From assembly GCA_030614585.1 (NCBI GenBank), contig JAUWTT010000164.1:1-8081 (forward strand): a stretch of DNA of 8,081 nt, read 5' to 3'. A program made the position numbers and the translations under genes. Source of the DNA: Acidobacteriota bacterium. Lineage in GTDB: Bacteria > Acidobacteriota > UBA6911 > RPQK01 > JAPXNP01. The notes beneath the pieces are model-generated. The model was not told the origin of the DNA. It was given only the letters and a program-made list of their open reading frames with translations, and searched no databases. Positions 1-5,983 of the stretch are shown one piece after another. How positions within the stretch are numbered: the stretch's first letter is position 1; each line of letters starts with the position of its first letter.

Positions 1-810
1 ATCCAGAAACATCACTTCAACCCCGCTGGCGCCGATGCGGTGTTCAGTCCAGTTCTCTACGACCTCATCGGAACCCGGGTGCTCCAACCAGAGAACTCCT
101 GAGGCGGCCCCTTTTCTGTCCGAGGCAACTATGTCGGGGTTACCATCACCGTCCATATCAGCCTCGATCAGCGACATGATCCAGCCGGCATCGTAAAGCT
201 TGCGGAACCGCCAATCCTCCAGTCTTCGCGGGTTCACAGGTGACTCCAGCCAGCCGATAACAGCTCCTTCCCCTTTCGAACCGAGTACAAGATCCAATCC
301 GTAGGCACCGTCCACATCCATCGGCAAGGCGAACATCCACTGGGTTCTGCCCACCGTGGCCGGGATTGGCTCGGTGATCCAGGAATCAGGATCCAGATAA
401 AGGCGTTGATCTCGTGGGGCCCAGTGAACGAACACGGTTCGCGTGGCTCCTTCACAGCTGCTGACAACGTCCATATACCCGTCACTATCCAAGTCCACAA
501 AAACTGCGTCCTCGACCGCAGGAGTTCGTCCGATCGTAACGGACGGCCAGTTTTGTGTTACGTTTCCAATTCCAGGATTGACGTAAACCCTGGTTACGCC
601 ACCTTCCTCCCAGCCCGTTACCAGATCCGGCAGGCCGTCCGAATTGACATCGGCCACTCTCACGCCGTCCGCTCCGCTCGACGAGTCATCAATGGTGTGC
701 CGGGTCCACGGTCCCCCGGCAGGTGGCGCCCCAAGGGCGGTCAAGAATACCTGCACTCCGACGATCAGGAGGACAGCTACAGACCTTGTCAGTTCTAAAC
801 AAAAAGACAT
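1..810 (-). CDS. Exported FG-GAP/VCBS repeat protein, 3' end cut by window edge
   Basis: The minus strand is open without interruption for 270 codons from an ATG at 810 to the window edge. Residues 1-28 form a signal peptide: a short charged start, then a hydrophobic stretch around VAVLLIVGVQVFLTALG. Four acidic blocks of the FG-GAP/VCBS calcium-binding type follow at about 52-54-residue spacing: DVNSDGLPD (54-62), DLDSDGYMD (106-114), DVDGAYGLD (165-173) and DMDGDGNPD (218-226). A fifth seems to begin at the edge (VMFLD). W-L-E-x-P segments (GWLESP 186-191, LWLEHP 240-245) recur in this family in PVC-type bacteria. The expected product is a secreted beta-propeller-like protein for carbohydrate or protein binding; no enzymatic role can be assigned. 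The start is uncertain: GTG at 819 has GGAG seven bases upstream (827-830), whereas the ATG has no well-spaced ribosome site, so the protein may be three residues longer. It diverges from the sulfatase across 165 bp in which no convincing promoter is visible. Confidence 0.85.
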   Translation of the reverse strand, partial: MSFCLELTRSVAVLLIVGVQVFLTALGAPPAGGPWTRHTIDDSSSGADGVRVADVNSDGLPDLVTGWEEGGVTRVYVNPGIGNVTQNWPSVTIGRTPAVEDAVFVDLDSDGYMDVVSSCEGATRTVFVHWAPRDQRLYLDPDSWITEPIPATVGRTQWMFALPMDVDGAYGLDLVLGSKGEGAVIGWLESPVNPRRLEDWRFRKLYDAGWIMSLIEADMDGDGNPDIVASDRKGAASGVLWLEHPGSDEVVENWTEHRIGASGVEVMFLD

Positions 811-975
811 CCTGCTCACTTTAGGGCTCCAGAGTTCTTGTGTTTGACGCCTGGCCTTTGCCGAAAGCGCCCTTCCAAGTTCACCATTCTAGCTTGGATG
901 ATCTAGATTTTCCTTAGGCCTGCGGAACGGAACAGGCTTGCACCGTTACCAGAGCCTGAATAGAATCGGCCACAA

Positions 976-2436
976 ATGTATGTTTTGGCGCGAAAAAATT
1001 ATCTCTTTGGGCGAGTTGGGCAGTTTGCCGCGCTCTGTCTTCTACTTGCAGGTTGTGCGGGAAGCGAACCCAGCCGCAGCCTGCCGAATATCGTCCTGGT
1101 CATGGCGGATGATCAGGGCTGGGGAGACGTTGCCTACAACGGGCACCCGGTTTTAGAGACGCCTCACCTCGACGAGATGGCCGCGTCGGGCCTCCGCTTC
1201 GATCGTTTCTACGCGGCTGCGCCGGTCTGCTCCCCTACTCGCGGAAGCGTCATGACAGGGCGACATCCGAACAGGTTCGGTTGCTTCAGTTGGGGCCATA
1301 CTCTGCGGCCTCAGGAAACCACGATTGCCGAAGCACTCAAGACGGCTGGCTATGCGACAGGCCATTTTGGCAAGTGGCATCTCGGCTCGGTACGAAAGGG
1401 GAGTCCTGTAAATCCGGGGATGAGCGGGTTCGACGAATGGTTCTCGGCTCCAAATTTTTACGACAATGACGCCATCATGAGTGCTCGAGGGAAGGCTGTT
1501 CAGACCGAGGGCGAAAGCTCGTTAGTAACGGTTGATGCCGCTCTCGAGTTCATAAACCGTAGTGTTTCCGAAGGCACCACCTTCTTCGCTGTGGTCTGGT
1601 TTGGTTCGCCACATAGCCCTCATGAAGCGTTCGATCAGGATCGCATTCCATACGCAGATCAGGAGGAGGCCTTACAGCATTTCTATGGTGAGATCACAGC
1701 CATGGACAGGGCCATCGGAAAACTCCGCAGCAGGCTGCACGAACTGGGGATTCAGAACAACACGTTGTTCTGGTACTGCAGTGACAACGGGGCCTTGAAG
1801 TCTGTGGGTTCCAGTGGAGGTCATCGGGGCCACAAAGGGGAGGTTTATGAAGGAGGGCTTCTAGTTCCCGCCGTTCTAGAGTGGCCGGAGCGGATCCCTT
1901 CGCACAGGACCACATCCTTACGTATCAACACATCGGATATCTTTCCAACCCTTCTCGAAGTCGCGGGAATTCCGATTGACGATGAGAGAGTGCTTGACGG
2001 GATCAGTCTGGTACCACTTCTTGAGATCGGGATGGAGTCCCGCCCCAAGCCGATGGGTTTTTGGGAATACCCCGAACCTGGGATCCGAACTCCAAGCAGC
2101 GAGTGGATGTCTGAGTTGCTCGCTGCGCAGACTGCCGGGCATGAACCGGAGGATAAGTGGAAGTTGCGGCTGGACGCAGGCGAGATCTTGGAACAGTACC
2201 CCGACGACTCACTTCCAGGGCATTCTGCGTGGATCGATGGAGACTGGAAACTTCACCGCATCGCCGACAAGACCGGCCGGCAAGTCAGCTTTGAGCTCTA
2301 TAACCTGGCTGAAGATCCGGTAGAAGAGATTGACCTCAAAGAGAGTGAGCGGGAGCGGACCGAAAGCATGATTCGCTCCCTCGAAGTCTGGCAGCGGTCA
2401 GTTGTTCGCAGCCTGAACGGCGAAGATTACCGGTAA
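976..2436 (+). CDS. Sulfatase lipoprotein (formylglycine-dependent, alkaline-phosphatase superfamily)
   Basis: This gene encodes a 486-residue sulfatase that should hydrolyse sulfate esters, probably on a glycan, outside the cytoplasm. Residues 13-26 are hydrophobic and end in a lipobox L-A-G-C with the lipidated cysteine at 27. The fold's landmarks are in order: N-I-V-L-V-M-A-D-D (38-46, metal aspartates D45/D46), the formylglycine motif C-S-P-T-R (85-89, C85 to be oxidised), FGKWHLG (131-137, K133 and H135), SPHSPH (211-216, H213), SDNG (269-272, metal ligands D270/N271) and HKGEVYEGG (286-294, K287). The C-terminal subdomain ends around DGDWKLHR and LYNLAEDPVE (441-450), also typical. Cys-type maturation needs a formylglycine-generating or anaerobic maturase enzyme, absent from this window. 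The ATG at 976 is chosen because it gives a complete lipoprotein signal, but no Shine-Dalgarno sequence precedes it. The gene converges with the oxidoreductase across 43 bp. Substrate is unknown; family assignment is firm. Confidence 0.95.
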   Translation: MYVLARKNYLFGRVGQFAALCLLLAGCAGSEPSRSLPNIVLVMADDQGWGDVAYNGHPVLETPHLDEMAASGLRFDRFYAAAPVCSPTRGSVMTGRHPNRFGCFSWGHTLRPQETTIAEALKTAGYATGHFGKWHLGSVRKGSPVNPGMSGFDEWFSAPNFYDNDAIMSARGKAVQTEGESSLVTVDAALEFINRSVSEGTTFFAVVWFGSPHSPHEAFDQDRIPYADQEEALQHFYGEITAMDRAIGKLRSRLHELGIQNNTLFWYCSDNGALKSVGSSGGHRGHKGEVYEGGLLVPAVLEWPERIPSHRTTSLRINTSDIFPTLLEVAGIPIDDERVLDGISLVPLLEIGMESRPKPMGFWEYPEPGIRTPSSEWMSELLAAQTAGHEPEDKWKLRLDAGEILEQYPDDSLPGHSAWIDGDWKLHRIADKTGRQVSFELYNLAEDPVEEIDLKESERERTESMIRSLEVWQRSVVRSLNGEDYR

Positions 2437-2479
2437 CCAAAAATCGACTTGGTGCCCTTGGTGGTTCGAATCTCGGCAG

Positions 2480-3793
2480 CTAAATCTTCGGAACCTCAAA
2501 CCCCTTCCGGTAATCACGCTTCATCATTGCATTCGCTTCTTCGGAATTCAGGAAGCGCTCGGTCGAAGGATCGAAGTCCAATGTGTGTCCGATTCGATAC
2601 GCAACATTGCCGATTTGACAATGGATGCATGCAACATGTGCGTCTTCCACTGTAACTGGCAGCTGTTCCGGCTTCCGGGAACGCACCGCTGAGAAGAAGT
2701 TCTGAAAGTGAGACTGTTCCTCCGGTAGTTCCTCGTTAACCTCAACGGGCTTGTTTTTGTAATCGAAGAATCCCCGTTGGGCGACGTAGTAGCCGGTTTC
2801 GCCAAAAACGCTATTGGTGCTTGCTCCGGCTTCCTCTCCGCCTTCCCAGAAAGAACCGAGATTGCGCACTTCAAAAGTCAGGAGTGAGCCGTCCTTATAA
2901 GTGAACTGGGTGGCCTGTGTGTTGGGTGTTTCTCCGTCATCATCCCAGGCGAAGCGACCTCCGGTGCTGGTCACCTTAACAGGTTTGCCCCGGTTGTGGG
3001 CCCAACAGGCGATGTCCATCTGGTGGACGCCCTGGTTGCCGATCTCACCGTTTCCATATTCCCAAAACCAGTGCCAATCGTAATGGACGTAAAGGCCCGG
3101 CTTATCTCGATCCTTGTTGGTCAGGAATGGCTTCTCCCTGGCAGGGCCTTGCCAAAGTGTCCAATCCAAATTGGCAGGAGCCGGCCCGGGTGCGCCGTGG
3201 CCAATCGGATTCCTATTGCCGTTCTTGTAGACGACTCCCCGAGAGTGGACGACTTTTCCGATGAATCCTTCCCGGATCAGTCTCATGTCCCGGATGAATT
3301 CAGGATTTGAGCGTGATTGAGTTCCGTGCAAGACGATGCGGCCGTACTTCTTCGCCGCCGCAACACATTGACGGCTTTCGAAGGCACTGTGTGACATCGG
3401 TTTCTCGACGTACACATCCTTGCCTGCCTGGCAAGCCCATACAGTGATCAGGGCGTGCCAATGGTTCGGAGTGGCTGTTGAAATAGCCTGTATCGAATCA
3501 TCTGCCATCACCTCACGGAGATCGCGATAGGTTTTTGGAGCCTTCCCTTGGGACTCCTTAACCATTTGAACGCCTCTTTCCAGGACCTGCGAGTCCACAT
3601 CGCAGAGCGCCACGATCTCGACGCCGTCCTCCTTCAGGATGTTCCGAATGTGACTCCGACCCTGGCCATGAAAGCCGATCACACAGGCTCCAATCCGGTC
3701 GTTGGCACCCCAAACCCTGCTCCGGGCTGCCGTGCCGGCGGTGAACATAGCCGCCGCTGACGATCCTAGAAAATCTCTTCTTGACATGCTCAT
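2480..3793 (-). CDS. Gfo/Idh/MocA family oxidoreductase with Tat signal
   Basis: This 437-residue protein is an NAD(P)-dependent sugar or inositol-type dehydrogenase homologue. Its Tat signal has S-R-R-D-F-L at 4-9, then an Ala-rich segment to about residue 28, so it is probably folded with cofactor and exported. The Rossmann domain follows: nucleotide loop G-F-H-G-Q-G (40-45), the strand-end acid in ALCDVD (62-67), ATPNHWH (107-113) and the family signature EKP (130-132, K131 the usual catalytic lysine). The C-terminal domain has GNQGVHQMD (252-260), with the expected H257 and D260, and ends in the family-typical RDYRKGFEVP (426-435). Length and order fit the exported PVC-type members. The start is ATG at 3793, because AAGGAG lies ten bases upstream and the Tat motif follows at once. 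The frame stays open for 138 more codons to 4207, but that extension crosses repeat DNA and resembles no protein. The substrate cannot be read. The convergent sulfatase suggests, without proof, glycan catabolism. Confidence 0.93.
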   Translation of the reverse strand: MSMSRRDFLGSSAAAMFTAGTAARSRVWGANDRIGACVIGFHGQGRSHIRNILKEDGVEIVALCDVDSQVLERGVQMVKESQGKAPKTYRDLREVMADDSIQAISTATPNHWHALITVWACQAGKDVYVEKPMSHSAFESRQCVAAAKKYGRIVLHGTQSRSNPEFIRDMRLIREGFIGKVVHSRGVVYKNGNRNPIGHGAPGPAPANLDWTLWQGPAREKPFLTNKDRDKPGLYVHYDWHWFWEYGNGEIGNQGVHQMDIACWAHNRGKPVKVTSTGGRFAWDDDGETPNTQATQFTYKDGSLLTFEVRNLGSFWEGGEEAGASTNSVFGETGYYVAQRGFFDYKNKPVEVNEELPEEQSHFQNFFSAVRSRKPEQLPVTVEDAHVACIHCQIGNVAYRIGHTLDFDPSTERFLNSEEANAMMKRDYRKGFEVPKI

Positions 3794-3920
3794 TGTTGTT
3801 TTTCTCCTTCCTGTGGTTCGTCCCCGTTTTATCAGAAAAACGACGGTTGGGAAACCGGAAACTCGTTTGAGGCATTCGCGCTGTAGAGATTTCCGAGTCC
3901 GTTGAAGTACCCGGGACCAA

Positions 3921-3955
3921 TGACAAGTGACAAATGACAAGTTACAAATGTCAAA
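3921..3955. repeat. Five-copy heptamer tandem repeat (TGACAAR-like)
   Basis: Five consecutive 7-base units match the consensus TGACAAR: two exact TGACAAG, one TGACAAA, then the degenerate TTACAAA and TGTCAAA. The period is exact over 35 bases and a sixth unit begins at 3956 (TG). A seven-base period breaks any reading frame, and translations give repetitive peptides, so it is not coding. Similar TGACAAATGACAA runs are, from memory, common in intergenic DNA of PVC-type genomes; I cannot check this here. Confidence 0.85.
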
Positions 3956-3965
3956 TGGGCCTGCA

Positions 3966-4002
3966 CCAAATCGACAATCGCAAATCTCAGATGTCGGATT
4001 GG
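3966..4002. repeat. Imperfect inverted repeat, 11-base arms
   Basis: The arms 3966-3976 (CCAAATCGACA) and 3992-4002 (TGTCGGATTGG) are reverse complements at 9 of 11 positions, around a 15-base centre. It could form a modest hairpin on either strand. No U-tract follows on either side, so it is not a canonical terminator. It sits directly between the heptamer array and the TTGTCG element. Confidence 0.5.
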
Positions 4003-4008
4003 ATCCCT

Positions 4009-4088
4009 TTGTCGCGAGCCTTGTCGTGAACCTTGTCGATTCGACCACAGGGGGATTTCGACAAAGTTCCCGATTAGGTTCACGACAA
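4009..4088. repeat. Compound repeat: TTGTCG direct copies plus nested inverted copies
   Basis: Three abutting 12-base units start with TTGTCG at 4009, 4021 and 4033; the first two agree at 10 of 12 positions. The second unit (4021-4032, TTGTCGTGAACC) recurs as an exact reverse complement at 4077-4088. The start of the third (4033-4039, TTGTCGA) recurs as an exact reverse complement at 4058-4064. Folded, this gives a 12-bp outer helix stacked on a 7-bp inner helix, with a 12-base bulge on the 3' side (4065-4076) and an 18-base loop. It is not followed by a U-run. A repeat or MITE-like element, or a protein-binding site, are both possible. Confidence 0.75.
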
Positions 4089-4116
4089 AGAATGATAGAT
4101 ACTAGATACCAGGCTG

Positions 4117-4226
4117 TCCTCCATAGCTCGCAGAGCGAAGGAGGATGCCGGACGTGTCGCGCCGTAGCTCGGAGAGCGCAGGCGGATGCCGCCCTGAGCT
4201 TACCCATGCCGCTCCTTCCGAGCTAT
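4117..4226. repeat. Tandem pair of matching hairpins plus a partial inverted copy
   Basis: A 27-base unit at 4124-4150 is repeated at 4165-4191 with 24 of 27 identities, a 41-base period. Each copy folds the same way: an outer stem (4119-4122 with 4140-4143; 4160-4163 with 4181-4184), a 3x3 internal loop, an inner GCTC/GAGC stem (4126-4129 with 4133-4136; 4167-4170 with 4174-4177) and a three-base loop. In the first copy the outer stem extends to six pairs (TCCTCC with GGAGGA). In the second the 3' side can instead form GGCGG-ATG-CCGCC (4181-4193). TAGCTCGGA (4165-4173) recurs inverted at 4217-4225, where GCTC and GAGC again pair. This looks like a REP-like palindromic element, not a gene. 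Confidence 0.75.
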
Positions 4227-4301
4227 TCTCCCCACAACGCGATAGGCTCCGTTTTAAAGAGTAAAGTTGCCGTCGCCTGTTGAGAGGAAACGAAAACTCT
4301 C

Positions 4302-4330
4302 TTGACTCCTCCCTTGAGCCTCAATACCCT
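4302..4330 (+). promoter_or_regulatory. Candidate sigma70-type promoter for the CoA-transferase operon
   Basis: TTGACT at 4302-4307 matches the -35 consensus at five of six bases. Exactly 17 bases later TACCCT (4325-4330) keeps the first, second and last bases of the -10 box. Transcription would start near 4337 and leave a leader of about 75 bases. The -10 box is weak and no expression data exist, so this is only a candidate. Confidence 0.35.
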
Positions 4331-4344
4331 CAAGCTGGGTAAGA

Positions 4345-4381
4345 GAGAGCTTGCGGCCGATGTGCATCGACCGCCTGTCTC
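4345..4381 (+). other. Possible leader-RNA hairpin upstream of the CoA-transferase
   Basis: GCGG (4353-4356) pairs with CCGC (4371-4374) and CGAT (4358-4361) with ATCG (4366-4369), around the tetraloop GTGC with one C/A mismatch. GAGA (4345-4348) can pair with TCTC (4378-4381) across an asymmetric internal loop. The hairpin ends 20 bases before the Shine-Dalgarno sequence and does not sequester it. It could stabilise the mRNA or be chance; I do not recognise a riboswitch. Confidence 0.35.
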
Positions 4382-4400
4382 ATTAAGACCGGATGGAGGA

Positions 4401-4408
4401 AAGGAGGT
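4401..4408 (+). promoter_or_regulatory. Strong Shine-Dalgarno sequence for the CoA-transferase
   Basis: AAGGAGGT is fully complementary to the usual 16S rRNA 3' tail and lies three bases before the ATG at 4412. It fixes that start and predicts efficient initiation, unlike the sulfatase start, which has no such site. Confidence 0.8.
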
Positions 4409-4411
4409 GCA

Positions 4412-5968
4412 ATGAGAGTCCAGATCCTGTCACCCGCGGAAGCAGTTGGCCTGGTCCCTGACAATGTAACCGTGTGTATCGGTGGCGGTGGGGCTGGGCA
4501 CGCCGTCCCGGATAGGCTGCTGCAGGCTCTCGGAGAACGGTTTACTGCGAGCCACACTCCGCGGAATCTCACGATTCTTCACGCCTGCGGAATCGGAGAT
4601 GCGGGGGAGCGTGGTCTCAGCCATCTAGCCCACAAGGGACTTATTCGCCGGGCAGTAGGAGGGTTCTGGGGGAATTCGCTCAAGATGGTAGAGTTGGCCA
4701 AGAATGACGAGATCGAGGCCTACAACTTCCCCCAGGGAGTACTCAGCCATCTTACGCGTGCCGCTGCTTCGGGGGTGCCCGGAGTAATCACAGAAACCGG
4801 ACTTCACACCTTCGTGGACCCCCGCCTCGAAGGGGGCAAACTTAACTCCTCGGCCAGAGAGGATCTCGTCAAGGTGATCGAGATCGAGGGCAGAGAGTTC
4901 CTCTTCTACCCAACTCCCGACATAGACATTGCTCTGATTCGGGGGAGTTCGATTGACAAAGAGGGGAATCTCTCAATGGAGAATGAGGTCGGGACCTTCT
5001 CGATGCTGTCGATCGCTCAGGCGGCCAAAAGAAACCAGGGCACGGTCATTGCCCAGGTCAAGCAGGTTCGTGCGACCGAGCATACCGCTCCCGTCGATGT
5101 GAAGGTACCTGCTGTGCTGATAGATGCAGTGGTTGTTGAGCCGGATCAAGGGATGACTTTCTTGAGTCCATCCGAACCTGCCCTCATCCGCCGAGATGAA
5201 CCGTATGATCCGGGAGACCTCGAACTGGGCCAGATTCCCCGAGGTGTAGCTAAACGTGCCTCTGAGGAACTGCGCCGAGGGGACTTCGTCAATGTCGGAT
5301 ACGGTATGGCCGACGGAGTGCCAATCGTCGCCCGGCAGGAAGGGATTACCGATCAACTTGTCTTCCTGATCGAACAGGGAGCCATCGGTGGAATCCCCAC
5401 GACGGGCCTGAATTTCGGTGCCATGTTTCAGCCGTTGGCAATTGTGGATGACTCCTACCAGTTCGACTTCTTTCACGGAGGGGGGCTGGACATCGCATTT
5501 CTCGGCTTTGCACAGATTGACCGGCAGGGTAATGTCAACGCCAGCCGTTTTGGCTCTCAGATCACCGGTTGCGGCGGCTTCATCGACATTTCCCAGCACG
5601 CACGCCGTGTCGTTTATTGCGGCTCGTTCGCGGTCAAATCCCAGTCGCAGGTCAAAGGCGGCAGACTCGAGGTGACTGAACCTGGGAAGAAGAGAAAGTT
5701 CGTGGATCAGGTCCAGCAGGTGACGTCCAGTGGACCTTATGCGTTGAAGAAAAGACAGGAAGTTCTTTACGTCACAGAGCGAGCCGTCTTTGAGCTCACA
5801 CCTGATGGGATCCGGCTGACAGAGATCGCTCCAGGGGTCGATCTGGAACGGGATGTCTTGGGAATGATGGATTTCGTTCCTGAAATATCGAGTGGAATGA
5901 AGACCATGGACTCCCGATGTTTCTCGGACCTTTCTCTTAACCTCAGAAGCCACATGCAATCAAGCTGA
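4412..5968 (+). CDS. Family I acyl CoA-transferase, fused alpha/beta (propionate/acetate CoA-transferase-like)
   Basis: This 518-residue cytoplasmic enzyme should move CoA between a donor acyl-CoA and a short-chain acid through a glutamyl-CoA thioester. The alpha half begins with the glycine-rich V-C-I-G-G-G-G-A-G (21-29) and has the family's WGNSLKMVEL (86-95), YNFPQGVLSHL (104-114), GVITETGLHTFVDP (124-137) and IDKEGNLSMENE (181-192) segments. The beta half starts near residue 275 (IPRGVAKRASEELRRGDFVNVGYGMADGVP). It contains FLIEQGAIGG (318-327), where E321 sits at the catalytic glutamate position of Pct/YdiF-type enzymes. FHGGGLDIAFLGFAQID (354-370) and VYCGSF (401-406) follow. Length matches the single-chain Pct/YdiF group, not split two-subunit enzymes. 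The start is fixed by the strong Shine-Dalgarno site. The crotonase gene follows after 15 bp, so one operon is likely. Acid specificity (propionate, acetate, lactate, acrylate or a hydroxy acid) cannot be inferred. A long open frame antisense to this gene is a coding shadow. Confidence 0.93.
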   Translation: MRVQILSPAEAVGLVPDNVTVCIGGGGAGHAVPDRLLQALGERFTASHTPRNLTILHACGIGDAGERGLSHLAHKGLIRRAVGGFWGNSLKMVELAKNDEIEAYNFPQGVLSHLTRAAASGVPGVITETGLHTFVDPRLEGGKLNSSAREDLVKVIEIEGREFLFYPTPDIDIALIRGSSIDKEGNLSMENEVGTFSMLSIAQAAKRNQGTVIAQVKQVRATEHTAPVDVKVPAVLIDAVVVEPDQGMTFLSPSEPALIRRDEPYDPGDLELGQIPRGVAKRASEELRRGDFVNVGYGMADGVPIVARQEGITDQLVFLIEQGAIGGIPTTGLNFGAMFQPLAIVDDSYQFDFFHGGGLDIAFLGFAQIDRQGNVNASRFGSQITGCGGFIDISQHARRVVYCGSFAVKSQSQVKGGRLEVTEPGKKRKFVDQVQQVTSSGPYALKKRQEVLYVTERAVFELTPDGIRLTEIAPGVDLERDVLGMMDFVPEISSGMKTMDSRCFSDLSLNLRSHMQSS

Positions 5969-5983
5969 ATCGAGGTAACCTCC

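Larger units (their letters stand above)
3794..4411. other. 618-bp repeat-rich spacer between divergent genes
   Basis: This stretch separates the divergent oxidoreductase and CoA-transferase genes, and I see no credible protein gene in it. It contains, in order, the upstream region of the oxidoreductase, a heptamer tandem repeat (3921-3955), an imperfect inverted repeat (3966-4002), a compound direct/inverted repeat built on TTGTCG (4009-4088), a tandem pair of hairpins with a partial inverted copy (4117-4226), a possible promoter (4302-4330) and a leader hairpin (4345-4381). Reading frames across it are open by chance and give low-complexity, repeat-derived peptides. The density of symmetric elements is much higher than in the 165-bp spacer at 811-975, where I see none. 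Confidence 0.8.

Noticed and set aside
406..798. A 130-codon plus-strand frame opposite the FG-GAP/VCBS gene
   Set aside because: The minus strand carries clear DxDxDG repeat blocks and a signal peptide over the same bases. The plus frame has no recognisable features.
844..909. TTGACG (844-849) and TAGATT (904-909) as promoter boxes in the first divergent spacer
   Set aside because: They are about 54 bases apart and neither has a partner box at 16-18 bases, so no promoter is supported.
2463..2479. GGTTCGAATC, the sequence of a tRNA T-loop, in the gap between the sulfatase and the oxidoreductase
   Set aside because: The flanking bases do not form a T-stem (only the closing one or two pairs fit), and no acceptor, D or anticodon arm is present in the 43-bp gap. 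It is a chance match, not a tRNA or a clear tRNA remnant.
2425..2515. Inverted copies of GATTACCGG (2425-2433 and 2507-2515) across the convergent gene ends
   Set aside because: Both copies encode Asp-Tyr-Arg near the C termini of the two proteins. The second belongs to the oxidoreductase family's conserved RDYRK segment, and the 73-base gap makes a terminator unlikely. Coding coincidence explains it.
4117..4226. CRISPR array interpretation of the repeated units
   Set aside because: There are only two direct copies, separated by 14 bases, with no spacer-length unique sequence and no cas genes nearby.
3927..4283. Plus-strand open frame of 118 codons across the repeat spacer
   Set aside because: Its peptide is dictated by the tandem and inverted repeats, with no ribosome site and no domain-like segment.
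4973..5959. A 328-codon open frame antisense to the CoA-transferase gene
   Set aside because: It lies wholly opposite a strongly recognised gene, has no ribosome site, and its product shows no domain pattern. It is a shadow of the sense codon bias.
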